Source: Bolinopsis microptera (Eukaryota > Ctenophora > Tentaculata > Lobata > Bolinopsidae). Taken from it: 64,000 bases of DNA. The notes under the pieces were generated by a model that did not search any database, had not been told where the DNA came from, and was given only the letters and a program-made list of their open reading frames with translations. Location: NCBI RefSeq assembly GCF_026151205.1, contig NC_087075.1, forward strand, positions 12,694,303-12,758,302. Reading direction: 5' to 3'. Of the stretch, positions 11,632-24,298 are shown in pieces (position 1 is the first letter of the stretch; every line of letters begins with the position of its first letter). The position numbers and the translations under genes are program-made.

Positions 11632-12712
11632 AGAGTTTTCCCGCCTTTCAAACCAAAATCAGATATAAATGATTTCGGCAATTCACCGAAAATTTCAAAT
11701 TCCATAATATCATGTGACAGAATTTACCTCATTTCCCAATAACCAAGTGCCTGTATTAGCTAACTTTTCAGAACAACATATTTTATGGCTATGATCGGTA
11801 GAAGAACCATAAAATAATGAGTTGAAAGGGTTTTGGGGACACCTCACAGTAAAAAAGAGGTACCATATTCTGAGTGTGACAAAATTGACGAAATACTGTC
11901 TTATAACCGCTTGATCCGTGCCCTTAAACCAATGTTGTATCATAATTGTTAGATCGACCTATAATAATCTACTATATATTAGACTAAGGAATGCTAATTG
12001 GGCAGCTATAATAGTTAACAAATGGTCAGAACTTCTGAACATGCTAGATTAAGGTGGCAGGGGGTACGGCAGGGGTGTAGGAAGCGGGGGGGGGGCAGGG
12101 GGGGGGCATCGCCCCCCATGAAATCTGGGCAAGGGGCCAAAAAGGGCCAACTTTTTAATTTAGGTTTCTAAAAATGTTTGGGGAAAAAAGTTTTCTTGGA
12201 AACTACTTTTGTTCATGTTTCATGTTACCCTGATCATTATGAGCCAAAAATATTTTTTTCGGTTTTCTAAGTTCGATATACGATTTTGGACTAGAGGGTT
12301 CCCCTTTGTAATGCGATCTCGGAAGGCAGGCCTCCCCTTCGCAATACGAGCTCGGAAGCGGGAGCTCTGCTTTCAGAGGTACGTATCGAGAATGACTCGG
12401 ACCGAAATGACTCGGAGTCAAAAATTTTCAAAGTTTTCTTGGAAAGTACTTTTGTTCATATTTTAATTTCATGCTTATGCTACCCTGATCATTCTGAGCC
12501 GAAAATATATTTTTCGGTTTGTTGTTCGGAAGGTTGTGGATGTGATACTGATTGGTTTCATATACTAATTATAGAAAACGTGATATTTGGCCCACAGGTT
12601 TAAAGGAAAATACGCGAATTTGGTCCTCAGATTTAAAGGAAAATGCGCAATTTGACGCGGAGAACTGAAAAAATCGCGATTTGTCGTGAGGCCAGGATCT
12701 GAAAAATCGCGA
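11632..12712. other. no gene seen; repeat-derived DNA
   Basis: No coding exon is supported. At 12070-12140 there are poly-G/poly-C runs. At 12180-12520 a segment with AGTTTTCTTGGAAA(C/G)TACTTTTGTTCAT is repeated twice. At 12590-12740 there are several AAATCGCGAT(T/A) phrases. The short ORFs here are compositional. Confidence 0.4.
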
Positions 12713-13447
12713 TTTGTCGCGAAAAACGTAATAAATCGCGATACCGCACATGCTGTAATTTCCTTTTGTCCTTACCCTCGAAATTCAGGCGAAGCGCCAG
12801 AAACTCGAGTCTAAAAATCTATCTTCTCCTACATTTTTTGAGCAATCACCTTGAAACTTTCAGGATATGTTCTAAGGACCATTTAGGAGATTCATTTTTT
12901 ATCAGAATTTTAAGATAGTCCTTTTTTTTTCTTCGATTTTGAAAATTTCGGACCTCGTTCAGTGAAAAACATGGGCGTGGCATGTGATCGACTTTCCCGG
13001 TGGAGTTGGAACTTGAAAATGTTTGGTTGTTATTTAGCCTTATGAACGTCAGATAAGCTTTGTTCAAAAATTATTTGGATATGTTTTGGTTTTATAAACC
13101 TTCCTAATGGTTAATTGGTTATCATTGTTTCGAAATTTAACCTATTAACGATTTCGTATAATTTTTTTCGTATAAAATCAACTGTATCGTCCTTATATAG
13201 ATTTGTCGCGAAAAACGTGATAAATCGCGATACCGCACATGCTGTAATTTCCTTTTGTCCTTACCCTCGAAATTCAGGCGAAGCGCCAGAAACTCAAGTC
13301 TAAAAATCTATCTTCTCCTACATTTTTTGAGCAATCACCTTGAAACTTTCAGGATATGTTCTAAGGACCATTTAGGAGATTCATTTTTTATCAGAATTTT
13401 AAGATAGTCCTTTTTTTTTCTTCGATTTTGAAAATTTCGGACCTCGT
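12713..13447. repeat. Nested mosaic: 246-bp direct repeats around an unfilled repeat
   Basis: 12713-12958 and 13200-13447 are near-identical direct repeats. Both start at GATTTGTCGCGAAAAACGT and both end with a fold-back family arm (12804-12958 and 13292-13447). Between them lies 12961-13199, the joined form of the two flanks of the LINE at 9513-11541. The inner repeat appears to have been inserted into, or exchanged with, a copy of the outer one. Confidence 0.8.
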
Positions 13448-13869
13448 TTTTTGACGATTTTTCCAGTTTAAGTTGATTTTGTGGCGTCAGTAAAATGGCA
13501 ACAGATGCACCTATATAATTATAATAAATCGTTTCGCTTTATAAATTCTCTTTATTAATTTGAATTTCATGATAACAACTGAAAACTTAAACACTATAAT
13601 AACTGCTTGTAACACTTATAATTGTTTTGTGAACACAATGTATAAATAAAATTTAAATTTATAATACATTCACCGATTATGGAGAAATACTGAAGTGAAT
13701 TACAAAAATGTTTTTAAGATATAGTGCTGATGCCAAATCTCTTCAGATATGACGAAGGAAACAGAGGAGGGTTAGAGAGGAGCTTGTACCTGACCTCTGA
13801 CAGAAAGAAGAGGGAGATATCAAAGAGGAGAAAGAAAACTGCTGAACATGAGTGTAATGATACATGCCG

Positions 13870-14430
13870 TACTGGGTCACATGACGAACTGTAGAGGTCA
13901 AGTAATGAACTCTAAAGGTCACATGATGAACTATATAGGTCACACGGACAACTCTATAGGTCACATGAAGAACTCTAGAGGTCACATGGACAACTCTAGA
14001 GGTCACATGATGAACTATATAGGTCACACGGACAACTTTAGAGGTCACGTGATGAACTATATAGGTCATATGATGAACTATATAGGTCACATGATGAACT
14101 ATATAGGTCACATGATAAACTATATAGGTCACGTGATGAACTATATAGGTCATATGATGAGCTATATAGGTCACGTGATGAACTATATAGGTCACATAAT
14201 GAACTATATAGGTCACATAATGAACTATATAGGTCACATGATAAACTATATAGGTCACATAATGAACTATATAGGTCATATGATGAGCTATATAGGTCAC
14301 GTGATGAACTATATAGGTCATATGATGAACTATATAGGTCACATAATGAACTATATAGGTCACATAATGAACTATATAGGTCACATGATGAGCTATATAG
14401 GTCACATGATGAGCTATATAGTACAACGGA
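13870..14430. repeat. 21-bp minisatellite
   Basis: About 26 head-to-tail copies of a 21-bp unit (GATGAACTATATAGGTCACAT and variants). The first few are diverged and the later ones near-identical. Each unit contains palindromes CTATATAG and CATATG/CACGTG. The period is a multiple of three, so long ORFs appear on both strands (MNYIGH-type and YIVHHVT-type). I do not regard these as genes. Confidence 0.9.
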
Positions 14431-17020
14431 TTCTTATATTTGAGTATTTGTGCTTTGTCGTATTTTAAACGTGTATGGCCCACGTAATTGAGAAGTTATC
14501 GGGTTGCTCGGATCAAATGATAATAATGCACTGTGAGGTTCAAATTGAGAATTTTATGTCATGTTTATCATTTGATTCCTGAAACCAAAATGATGTGCGA
14601 TATATAGTAAAGTGAGGTGGCGAATCACGTAACTATACAACTCGAGAGTTAAGTACGAATCACGTACAACTCGAGAGTTATAGTTGAGTACGAATTCAGT
14701 GCAACCGTCAAGAATAATAGGAATTGTGAACTACTTATGTAAATAATTGTTCTTCAATTCGCTTGATGTACATAAGGTGCGAACTATAAGTAATAGTACG
14801 TATTATAACTTTAGATAAGTACTATAAGTATCAGTACATATGAAACTTACCTATTATCTCTGGTACTTATCGTAATCAGTAGCTCATGACCAACTTAGTA
14901 GTATTTGAACTGTGGTCATTAGAATTTAGCGATCATTACAACTTCAGTAAATTTGCATGGCATGTTCGGAGCGGCAAAGTGAATTATTAAGTAAAATATA
15001 AATTAATTTAGCGACAAGTTGCTTTCTGTTGCAATAAGTTTTATATTAAGTTATGACATTTCGTTTAGGCAGTATCCGATAGCAATTTTTTCACTTGGTG
15101 AATTAGAATCGTTTTTAGTTTTGAAGTTATAGTTTAACTCCAAGCTTATAATTTTAAATCAATTATGTGACTGATGTGTTGTTTTGATTCCCATTTGATT
15201 AAATTACATTTATATTTTTAATTTTCATTCATTTGTTTTGATAGCTTGTTAGTGTTCGAAATATCAGATTTTGATTCAATTTTCTAACTAGCGTGTTTTA
15301 CTTTTATCAAAGAATTTAAAATACAAAAAAATATATTTTAAAAAACAAAAATCAATATTGATAATCTTATCCAAAAGCGAGTGAGAAAGTAATCCAAATT
15401 TGCAGCTCAATTACACTTTTTTCAAACCGCTCCAGAATTCCTCCTATGTTCAAAGGCTAAGTTGTATACCAGAGTGGCGATGATTTATATTCCTCATCAG
15501 CTTTCAAGACCACTCGGATTAGCGAAACTTGGTCAGTGATTATATTTCAGATTTCTGAGTCTTCACGACTGATCTACTTCAGGGGGAATGTCTATAGTGT
15601 TATTACGAGTATTTGTCGCATATTTTGTGGTTTGGTAATTGCTGAACTTGAGTAATTTATAGAGTAGGAATTGGAATCTAGCATTAGAATCTAGCACAGG
15701 TATGAACCCTAGCACAGGTATGAACATCTTGTTTGTACTTCACTTGTTACACTGTTTGTTGAGACCGTTTGGATGGTGTGACTATCATTTCCTCCTTTCC
15801 ATATTCTACTTTAGTTTTCTTGTTCACTCTTATGACCTCAGCATCATCCGTTTGTGTTTTTGTCTCTGCACATTTGTGCTCTAAACAACATTTAACACTA
15901 AGCACGAACAAAATCGCTAAATTATATAGAGAAACCTAAAAAACTGACCTCTAATCAATTTCAAGAGTTTCAATGGAATTTCATATTAATTTCGAGCTTA
16001 CAGCAGCCGTGTTATGTAATTTTCATCAATTTTTGGCTTAAGCTTAATCAAACCAAATTTCGATAACGTAGTTAAAATTTTTAACCGGGTAAATTCAGTT
16101 TGAACATCTCAGGAATACTTTCAATTCATTCTACGGTCAAAAATACGCCAAGTGAAGTGAGTATGGCCGGTCCTTGACTCCCTTGCGTAGCAGAAAATAC
16201 GTAACAGAAAATACCCGTAAGGCCCATGCTTTTATAGTTTAAGGTGATACAAACTAGTTTGTCGAACTTGATCCGAAAATTTGGGATCTTAAAAACTTTG
16301 CCAACAAAACACATTTTTTCCGTTGAGCTTTTATTTAACGTTAACGTGAATTGTAAAATGGAACAGAAATAAAACAAGTTCGAAATTATGATATTAATAG
16401 TAATAAAAATACACAAAACTAAAATATATGTTGTAAATTTTTTCAATGCATTGTATATATTTGGGTACTATTAATGGGATGACATCCATGTTTTCTGACA
16501 GATGACAGCGAATAACTACAAATAAGCTTCTAGTATAATTGAATAATGAAACCCAGAATAGCACTGTCATATATCAAACAAATATGGTTGACCTCTCTAC
16601 AAATATCCAAATATTATTGCTTTCTCGACGAGAAATTGTCCAAATCATGCTTCAAATTCGTTTACACCCATCTGCTGTTTTTCTGGACGACGATATGTTC
16701 TCAAATTCTATTCTGAGGTGAGGGGATGTTAATAAAGTAATAAAGCAATAATAAAAATAATTGTTAAATTCATTTGTTCTTGTAATGGGAGCAAAAATCG
16801 ATGTGTAGTGTTGCGATCATAATTGAGCGGATTTTTATAAACGGACCAGGAAGTCACTTTTTAAAAGGTAACAATCAAATTTATAGCTAATTAGCGTACA
16901 TGTGTCTTCGCATCGGTTGATTGAAAAGTTGGTTGAAAAGTGTCGGTCTTCTACTAAAAATACTCAACCAACCATACAATCGACCAAGAAATAGTTTCTG
17001 CCTTTCATGATAAGACTTAC
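14431..17020. other. no gene recognised
   Basis: AT-rich stretch with only short ORFs. The minus-strand lectin gene ends its last identified exon at 17021 with a perfect GTAAGT donor, so at least one 3' exon should lie here or beyond, but I could not pick it out. A minus-strand ORF at 16126-16446 begins with a hydrophobic leader but has no recognisable domain. Confidence 0.4.
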
Positions 17021-19602
17021 TTCGGCCGTAGTTGACGCAGGTAGGACAAGAACAATTTTTCTTTTGTTTTGAGCACCGTCCCCACTTAGAACAGCAAACA
17101 GCACCTTTTCGGTCGTCAGGGTTACACTGACTGAGAGAGCCATCGGCGAGGGGGAACTTTGGACCACATCGATTGTCGTCTCTATAAACTACAGGAACTT
17201 CTTCAGGAACTTCGGGAACTTCAGGAACTTCTGAAACTATTTTAAAAAATTAAGTGGCCACAAAAGTCGTAAGGTTCATTGATTCTATTGCCCATATTAT
17301 CAGAGCGTCAATCTCAATACATCAGTTTATAAACTTTTCTTTTTACACAAAAAGTTTTTTTCGTAAGGCGCTGCTCTTATTTCCTTACTAATTATCACTA
17401 ACCTTGACACCCTACCCCCTCAACTAACAGTTCTCCCGCGTCACATGCCTGGCATTTGTACCATACTACCAGTTGCTTCCACTGACCCCAGCATGGTTCA
17501 ACATAGAATCTATCCGGGGACGTGTCTAGCTCACATGATCCCTGTGAGAGCAGCAGGTCGTGAGGATGACGAAACGATTTACCGTTTTGGGAGTTAGAAG
17601 TTTAGAAGTTGATTCGTGAAGAATTTAAAATCAATACTTTTCACGTCCAGTCCTAAAATTGTCTATAAGTTTCAATGATTTATGTCTCATTAAAAATTTT
17701 CTTCAATGTCTCCAAACCTTAAAACGGCAGTGATCCCTAGTTTTAGGAAAAGCATTTTCAAGTGGAGTACATAACGAAAAATAAGGTGCCCAGTATTTTG
17801 CGTTCTCTATTTCTAGGTATTCTCCAGCATCACACGACAGGTTTAGAATTTTGTTTTCCCCTATCTCTTCCCCTGGTGTGGAACAATTTTATAATAGTTG
17901 TTTTGTATAACAGACTACAGTAAATGTATTGTAAAACTTCTGACAGACCTGATGATTTGAATAAAAAACAGTGTCCCAAATTAATCGCGGTTTGAAGTCA
18001 TTAAATCGATATTGTTCAAACAGGATGTAAAAGTCTGTCAAATTCCCGATTCCGTTTAAAAATTACTTAAAAATAATGTCTTTATCATTATTACATCATC
18101 AAATTTGTTTACTTCATATATTGAATTGATATAGCTGGAATGTTGATACATAAAGTGTATGAAATAATCAGACTTACTCAAAGAACAGTCACTTTCTGAA
18201 GTACCAATATAACCCATTGCCACTTCTTTCCCAGAAGGACAGTTAGAACACGATGAAGCACTTCCTCCAGGGCTGTATGTTCCTTCTTCACATGGTGTAC
18301 ATCCGTTCTCTTGGTCAATGTAATTGCCACCTTCACAGGGATCTGAGGTTGAAAAAATAATGGTCTTATAACTCTTCTATAACAGCACAGTCAGCAAAAG
18401 TGGCCACAAAAGTCGTAAGGTTCACTGATTCTATTGCCCATATTATAAGAACGTCAATCTGAATATAAATATCTGTTTATAAACTTGTCTTTTTACACAA
18501 AAATTGTATTTCGTATACGAAATACAATTTTTGTGTAAAAAGACATAACCCTGTTTTAACCCTGCCATAGTCAGTTGAAAGTCTGATAGCATATGTTCCG
18601 TTTGATTTGACCAAACTAATGCCTTTCATTGCTTTATAATATATAAGGCGCTGCTCTTATTTCCTTACTAATTATCACTAACCTATACACCCTGGCCCCT
18701 TAACTAACAGTTTTCCCTCGTCACATGTCTGGCACGTGTACGATACTGCCAGTTTCTTCCACGCACCAAAGCATGGATCACCATATAAACTATTCGGGCT
18801 CGTGTTTATCGAACATGATTCCTGTGAGAGCAGCAGGTCGTGAGGATGACGAAACGGTTTACCGTTTTGGGAGTTAGAAGTTAAGAAGAATGTTGATTCG
18901 TGAAGAATTTAAAATCAAAACTTTTCACACGTCCAGTCCTAATTAAATTGTCTATGATCTCATTAGTTTCAATGTTTTATGTCTGCTCATTACACATTTT
19001 CTTCAATGTCTCCAAACCTGATGATTGCAGTAATCGCTAGTTACACTAAAAGCATTATGTTGATCACTACAGAACCATGAATGAGGTGCCCAGTATTTTG
19101 CCTTCACTATCTTTAGGTGTTCTCCATCATCACACGACAGGGTTAGAATTAAGTTTTCCCCTATCTCTTCCGCTGGCGAGGAACAATATTATAATAGTTG
19201 TTTTGTAAAGACTACAGTAAATGTATTGTAAAACTTCTGACAGACCTGATGATTTGAAAAAAAAACAGTTTCCTAGATTAATCGCGGTTTAAAGTCGTTT
19301 AATCGATATTGTTCAAACAGAATGTAAAAGTCCGTCAAATTCCCGATTCCTTTTTAAAAAATAATTTCTTTATCATTATTACGTCATCATTAAATTACAC
19401 GGATACGGAAGCACTATAAATTCTTCATACGAATTTCAAAAGCGAACAAAATAAATGTACTTATAAAATACATCAAAGAAACGTCTTTCAATAAATTATA
19501 TAGTATGAACTTTAACTTACAGAAGATCTCTGCGTCAGCCAAAGCAATGCCAGCTAACATTGTCAGGGCCATCATCATCGTCATCTGCATCTTGACTAAC
19601 AT
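17021..19602 (-). CDS. Secreted SUEL-lectin x2 / GCC2-GCC3 / hevein-like protein
   Basis: Seven minus-strand exons, all phase-compatible: 19602-19521 (signal peptide, MTMMMALTMLAGIALADA), 19172-19018, 18821-18683, 18342-18178, 17872-17718, 17541-17403 and 17236-17021. Exons 2+3 and 5+6 each make one galactose-binding SUEL-type lectin domain. The first half has LSCDDGEHLKIVKAKYW and the second has GDPCFGAWKKLAVSYTC or EPCWGQWKQLVVWYKC, the family DPCxGTxKYLxVxYxC signature. Exon 4 is a Cys-rich GCC2/GCC3 (ephrin-receptor-like) module: CTPCEEGTYSPGG, then CSNCPSGKE. Exon 7 is a Val-Pro-Glu linker plus a CCS-type, hevein-like domain (CGPKFPLADGS, CCSKWGRC, CSCPTCVNYG). Such proteins are secreted and bind carbohydrate. 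The donor at 17020 shows that a 3' exon is still missing. Confidence 0.82.
17252..19395. repeat. Tandem duplication of a lectin-domain block
   Basis: 17252-18110 and 18396-19395 are tandem copies. Both start at AGTGGCCACAAAAGTCGTAA and both end near TTCTTTATCATTATTAC or a close variant. Each copy contains one two-exon SUEL lectin with the same exon lengths (155 and 139 nt) and alignable introns. The GCC2/GCC3 exon lies between them. The copies differ by substitutions, small indels and one insertion of about 135 bp (18516-18650). Confidence 0.9.
18486..18545. repeat. Perfect 60-bp palindrome
   Basis: Perfect 30-bp arms meet at 18515/18516 (TTTCGTA|TACGAAA). The left arm is ancestral, because it aligns with the other tandem copy. 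The right arm belongs to an insertion that the other copy lacks. Confidence 0.9.
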
Positions 19603-21099
19603 AACTTCCTTATTTTGTTAAAATTATAGTGACTAAATTACCACATTATACTATTAGTACAGTATTAATTTAAATGCGGGGAAAAGATATTATATTATTA
19701 GATAATTATCCGATAATTATCAGATGATTATCAGATAATTATTAGATAATTAGGCATTATCAGAGATTCGTCAGTTTATGGTCGGTCATAGGCTTTTAAT
19801 AATCGGCAACAAATATTTTATCCACATAAACAGATACATTTTTTAAACGAATCTTTGAATTAAACTAACAATCTATCGAAAACTGGACCAAGTTGAGTCA
19901 ACTGGTTAAGAATTACTACAGCAAGAATTACTACAGCATTCAAAGAGATCCTTTCTGCCATGTCTTCTTATCACGTTACTGTTATACTTATATTCGCCGT
20001 ACTTGGATCTACCCATTTGCATTGGTTAATCGTATGCTTTGACACTAACTGATTGATGTCAGTTTGGATACAAATTTGCCGTTTACGCTATAACAAGGAT
20101 ATATCTTGTGTTCTTGGCTAGTATATATGAAACATTTGACACGGAGTTGTGGGGTGAGCTATGTGCCTCGCCGGGCTAAAGTAGTGAATGTCCTTGCTGT
20201 ACGGCAAGTTAAACAAGGAACTGAAACTACTAGGTTCCGTACAGGCTCAACTCTACACCCATGTCATATGTTCATATGTAAGCCTCTTGATTATATAATA
20301 GTCTATGCGTTGTTTACTAAAGCATTAAGCATAATTCATATGTGTCACTTCATTCCAAACGTGTAATTAGCATTTTTCCAAATTAGAATTTCCCGATTAC
20401 TTTGAAAGTCGGCATGTAACGTGTTTTTGTTTGGTTGCCTAGCAAAGTGCATCCAGTGCCGAGTAAGATAAGAAGGATAAGTATGCAAATTCCAAAACTA
20501 TATAAACAAACTTTCTGCTGATGATATAAAGGGTATACACTATAAAGTTGCTTGGCTAAAGCCAACGTCCTAAGTCCTTGTGGCACTTCACTGTGATAAA
20601 ACAATACAAATCTGCCGGTTTTGGATGACAGTGGTTTAATTCTCCGTGGCAGCTTCAGGAGAAAGATCCGAAAAAAGTGATGTCAAGTCCATTTTACAAC
20701 TCAATTGTAGACGCCAAAATGAATCAAAGCAGAGCGCAAAATAATTGCATAATTCCATGAAGAATGCGGAGAAAAGATGAGAAGATTACTAAAACACCTG
20801 CGCTTAAGTTTGGTTGTCCACATGAGCAATCAGCTTCTTTATTATCCGTAATAAATTACTAGCGGTTATAATAGATCACACGTTTACTAAGTTGGCTCAA
20901 GAATCATCAGATTTTGAGACAATTTACTGTTGAACTTATGTTTTAATTTATTAAAGCGAGCTTCTAGTTTCGGGATAGCCTATTATAGCAGGCAACGCCC
21001 GATACTAATGCTTCTATAGACCTAGACAAGTACAAGTAAGTAAATATTTCATGCTAGGCATGTGGCACCCATTACAGTACCTAACCATCCATTGAAGGT
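19603..21099. other. no gene recognised
   Basis: Upstream of the lectin gene. At 19690-19750 there is a run of ATTATC(A/C)GATAATTA phrases. Short ORFs at 20106-20366 (+) and 20383-20604 (-) show no domain, and I do not support them. Confidence 0.4.
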
Positions 21100-21326
21100 T
21101 TTTGCTTTTCGCTGTACTACATTGCACAGCTCCCCATTTAACCGTCACACACAATTTCTCAAGCATTTGGCTGGGTGGACCGGGAGGCTGCATAGATTCT
21201 ATTGAATCCTTAGCAGAACGTCGACGGCGCTCAGGCTCACCCCACGATCAGGCAGACAGCGGGATTCGAACTCGCAACCTCACGATTGCAAAGCTGGTGC
21301 TCTAACCGACTGCTCTACCTGGCCGT
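21100..21326 (-). mobile_element. tRNA-derived SINE (minus strand)
   Basis: On the minus strand, 21325-21251 resembles a tRNA: an A-box-like GGTAGAGCAGTCGG, a putative TGC anticodon in CTTTGCA, and a B-box-like GAGTTCGAATC. The acceptor and anticodon stems do not pair properly, so it is not a working tRNA. About 150 bp of non-tRNA body follows (toward 21100), as in a SINE. Its limits are approximate. Confidence 0.55.
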
Positions 21327-22024
21327 TAAGTTTTAATTTATTCAAGCTATATTTTTGCGTTCGATCTGGCTCTACAATTACGGGCGTATGACACAGTAGC
21401 GGTGCTTTACTTCTTTACTTATACTTTTATAGTAATAACTGTATCTTAACTTAAAACCATAAAACTTTACAATAGTATTGTCGGTTGTAGTAGACGTTGG
21501 GGAAAGACACAGGACGAACAGAAAGAATTTAAAGCATTACTTGAAACATGCAATATGGCCCGCAAGACAGGAGCCATACTAAATTACTCTCAATCTATCG
21601 ACATCGTACCCTGCAACGTAGCCAGTTTTATAGATGGCTACGTTCCTTGCAACGCGTGATACTTTAATTGAAAAACATGATTTTATTTCTGGTGGTAATT
21701 GACTTAAGACTGGAACCGCGCTGCAATTAGATGGTACGATTTTCCAACGTACAGAAGGGTCTGATAATAGCGTACCGGCTAATCCCGGTCAAAGTAAAAT
21801 AATATGAAGAAGCTGTTGATAAAAACTGTTTTACATAAACCCTTACCCCAATCCAAACCATAACCAGAAACCCGACGAATCGGAGATAACCGAAGAGGTC
21901 ACGTCAGGATGCCTCAGGAGGTAACTATGAGTTCAAGGAGGAAAGTAACAGTTCCTGCTTGAACTTAGCAGGACCGGTGCACTAATCAGTAATCAGCACT
22001 ATCAGTTAGACTTTTCGTTCCACT
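21327..22024. other. no gene seen
   Basis: No exon or recognisable element. Only short ORFs. Confidence 0.35.
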
Positions 22025-23518
22025 AATTTTTCCGGGGAAGGAGTATTGAGAAGCCAGGAGTGTTCCGCAGAAGCAATATTACGAGGCAATTAGATCTCAT
22101 CCGACCTTTTGATTGTGGAATTCAATTATAAGCCACCAGTCTGCAGGAGTGCAGGAGTAGGAATATATCAGTATATCTGTATTCTGTATATAACATTAAG
22201 GTGTATAAGTATTAAGGTATTACCAGTCCTAAAGACTGGTAATCTAATTGTCCAGGTAACACAAATTCCAACTGCTCTCTCCTTTTATAAAAAAACACGT
22301 ACTACAATTTCAACTGCTGATGATTCTTTCAAAGAAATTTCTAATAAAACAGTAAACTCAGTGCCATGCCAACAATTTAAAATGAAATCAAATAAATCGC
22401 GTTACGACATTTGATTTTAATTGTTTGGCCTTAGAAATCGTCAGTGTCTCTCTTTCCCAAACAAAAGGAAATGATATTAATTTGATTGACCGTCTGCAAA
22501 TGCAAAATGATACCGAGAATGAAATCGGTCGCTCACTTTTCCCATTCATTCACGGCTTACGAATTGTAAAAAAAGTTTTGATTAATTACATCAATCACAT
22601 GCTGTAAAAATCTCTTTGGGTTGCGTTCGGGTCAATACCTAGTATTTCGGGATAAGGGTGGTAGTTAGTGAATTAGCTGAAGTTTATTGAATCTTTATTA
22701 CCGAGTACAACTGCCTTCGGGTAGTTCTTCTTAATCTATTACTATTATTACAATTATTATTTCATTGTAAATGAATGGGAAAAGCGAGCGACCGATTTCA
22801 TTATCGGTATCATTTTGCATTAATTGCAGACGGTCAATCAAATAAATATCATTTCCTTTTGTTTGAGAAAGAGAGACACTGGCAGCGGTCCACTCTACCC
22901 ATGATTATGGGTTTTGGTCTATAATATTCTCTGATAGTCAGTTTTTATCGCATCATCAAATATCCGTCACAACAATTTTTCCGGGGAAGGAGTATTGAGA
23001 AGCCAGGAGTGTTCCGCAGAAGCAATTTTACGAGGCAATTGGATCTCATCCGAACTTTTGATTGTATAATTCAATTAAAAGTCCCTACAAGTCTGCAGGA
23101 GTGCAAGCTAGTAGGACTTTATCAGTATATCTGTATATTAATATAAGTATTACCAGTCCTACAGACTGGTAATCTAATTGTCCAGGTAACACAAATTCCA
23201 ATTGCTCTCTACTTTATGAAAAACAACGTACTACAATTTCAACTGCAGATGATTCTTTCAAAGTTTCAAAGAAATTTCTAATAAAACAGTAAACCCAGTG
23301 CCAGCAATTTAAAATGAAATGAAATAAATAGCCTACGACATTTGATTTTAATTGTTTGTCCTTATAAATCGTCAGTGTCTCTTTTTCCCAAACAAAAGGA
23401 AATGATATTAATTTGATTGACCGTCTGCAAATGCAAAATGATACCGAAAATGAAATCGGTCGCTCGCTTTTCCCATTCATTCACGGCTTACGAATTGTAA
23501 AAAAAGGGTCGATTAATT
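22025..23518. repeat. Pair of ~560-bp direct repeats with an internal inverted copy
   Basis: 22025-22589 and 22974-23518 are near-identical direct repeats. Both begin with TTTTTCCGGGGAAGGAGTAT and both end after a GAATTGTAAAAAAAG run. Between them, 22769-22881 is an inverted copy of the segment 22437-22556, which is also in the second direct repeat. No coding capacity is convincing. This may be the remnant of a non-autonomous element that inserted twice. Confidence 0.8.
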
Positions 23519-24165
23519 TTTTTTGTTAGTAAGTTCAAAAAACATCCGTCACAACCGAAGATACAGCCGATTAAAATGTAGCTGATCACACTGAACACAA
23601 CGTAATTACCACAAAACCGATCAAAATGTCGCTCGCAAATCTTTGCACGTGCACGTGCGCTTTTGAACACCGTTACCATGGTTACTTTGCAACCTTTTGC
23701 TTTTTATCTAATTTGCACGTGGGCGGTCGTACATTCTACATTATACAGAAATAATTTTTTGAATTATAAGAAAGAGTAAGAAGACTAGAAAACCCGTGGT
23801 CACAGGGAGGAATATATATCTAGAAACACACTTTTTTAGAGATTTTATCGGCGTATCCTCTAAGTACGTATAAAATCACCTAATTTGTTCAATTTTCGGT
23901 GCCAAAAGGGGAAGGGGGGGGGGGCGCCAACAGGGGGGCGCTTTTTCAGCAGGGGGGGGGGGTGGCGCCAACAGGCAACGTTACGCCACTGCTGCGTGTT
24001 TATTATTATTACACGTCCTGACGTCCGTACGCTAATGAAGTGAGATGTTAATCTCTCTGGGACTGGGCCTTTATACTTACAAGATAAGATTATTGTTTAT
24101 AAACTATAAATAATTTCATAATTAGTCTGTATTGATTGATTATGTGAAGCAAAATTATAGCACTC
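23519..24165. other. no gene; dispersed repeat and poly-G tracts
   Basis: Contains the dispersed repeat 23553-23736 and G-rich runs at 23910-23965. No exon is supported. Confidence 0.4.
23553..23736 (+). repeat. Dispersed repeat, inverted partner at 49734-49926
   Basis: The reverse complement of this stretch matches 49734-49926 with small indels. Shared phrases are CCGAAGATACAGCCGAT and TTGCACGTGGGCGGTCGTAC. Both copies contain CACGTG palindromes. Confidence 0.8.
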
Positions 24166-24169
24166 CAAA

Positions 24170-24295
24170 AATCAGATGATGCCCAAATAAGGTAATAACT
24201 GAAACACACGTGATGCCCAAATAAGGTAATAACTGTAACACACGTGATGCCCAAATAAGGTATTATCTGTAACACACGTGATGTAGTCTTTTCCG
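24170..24295 (+). repeat. 33-bp tandem repeat, 3 copies
   Basis: Three copies of a unit of about 33 bp (ATGCCCAAATAAGGTAATAA and following) run up to the acceptor of the exon starting at 24299. Confidence 0.85.
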
Positions 24296-24298
24296 TAG

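Noticed and set aside
13870-14430. CRISPR-like array
   Set aside because: Units are directly adjacent without unique spacers, and this is animal DNA.
13743-14483. Long ORFs on both strands (246 and 206 codons)
   Set aside because: They are products of a 21-bp minisatellite whose period is a multiple of three. There is no gene signal beyond the repeat.
16126-16446. Minus-strand ORF with hydrophobic leader as 3' exon of the lectin gene
   Set aside because: It has its own Met and no Cys-rich module, and no acceptor in the required phase was evident.
21251-21325. Functional tRNA gene (TGC anticodon)
   Set aside because: Acceptor and anticodon stems do not pair well. The A and B boxes with a trailing body fit a SINE head.
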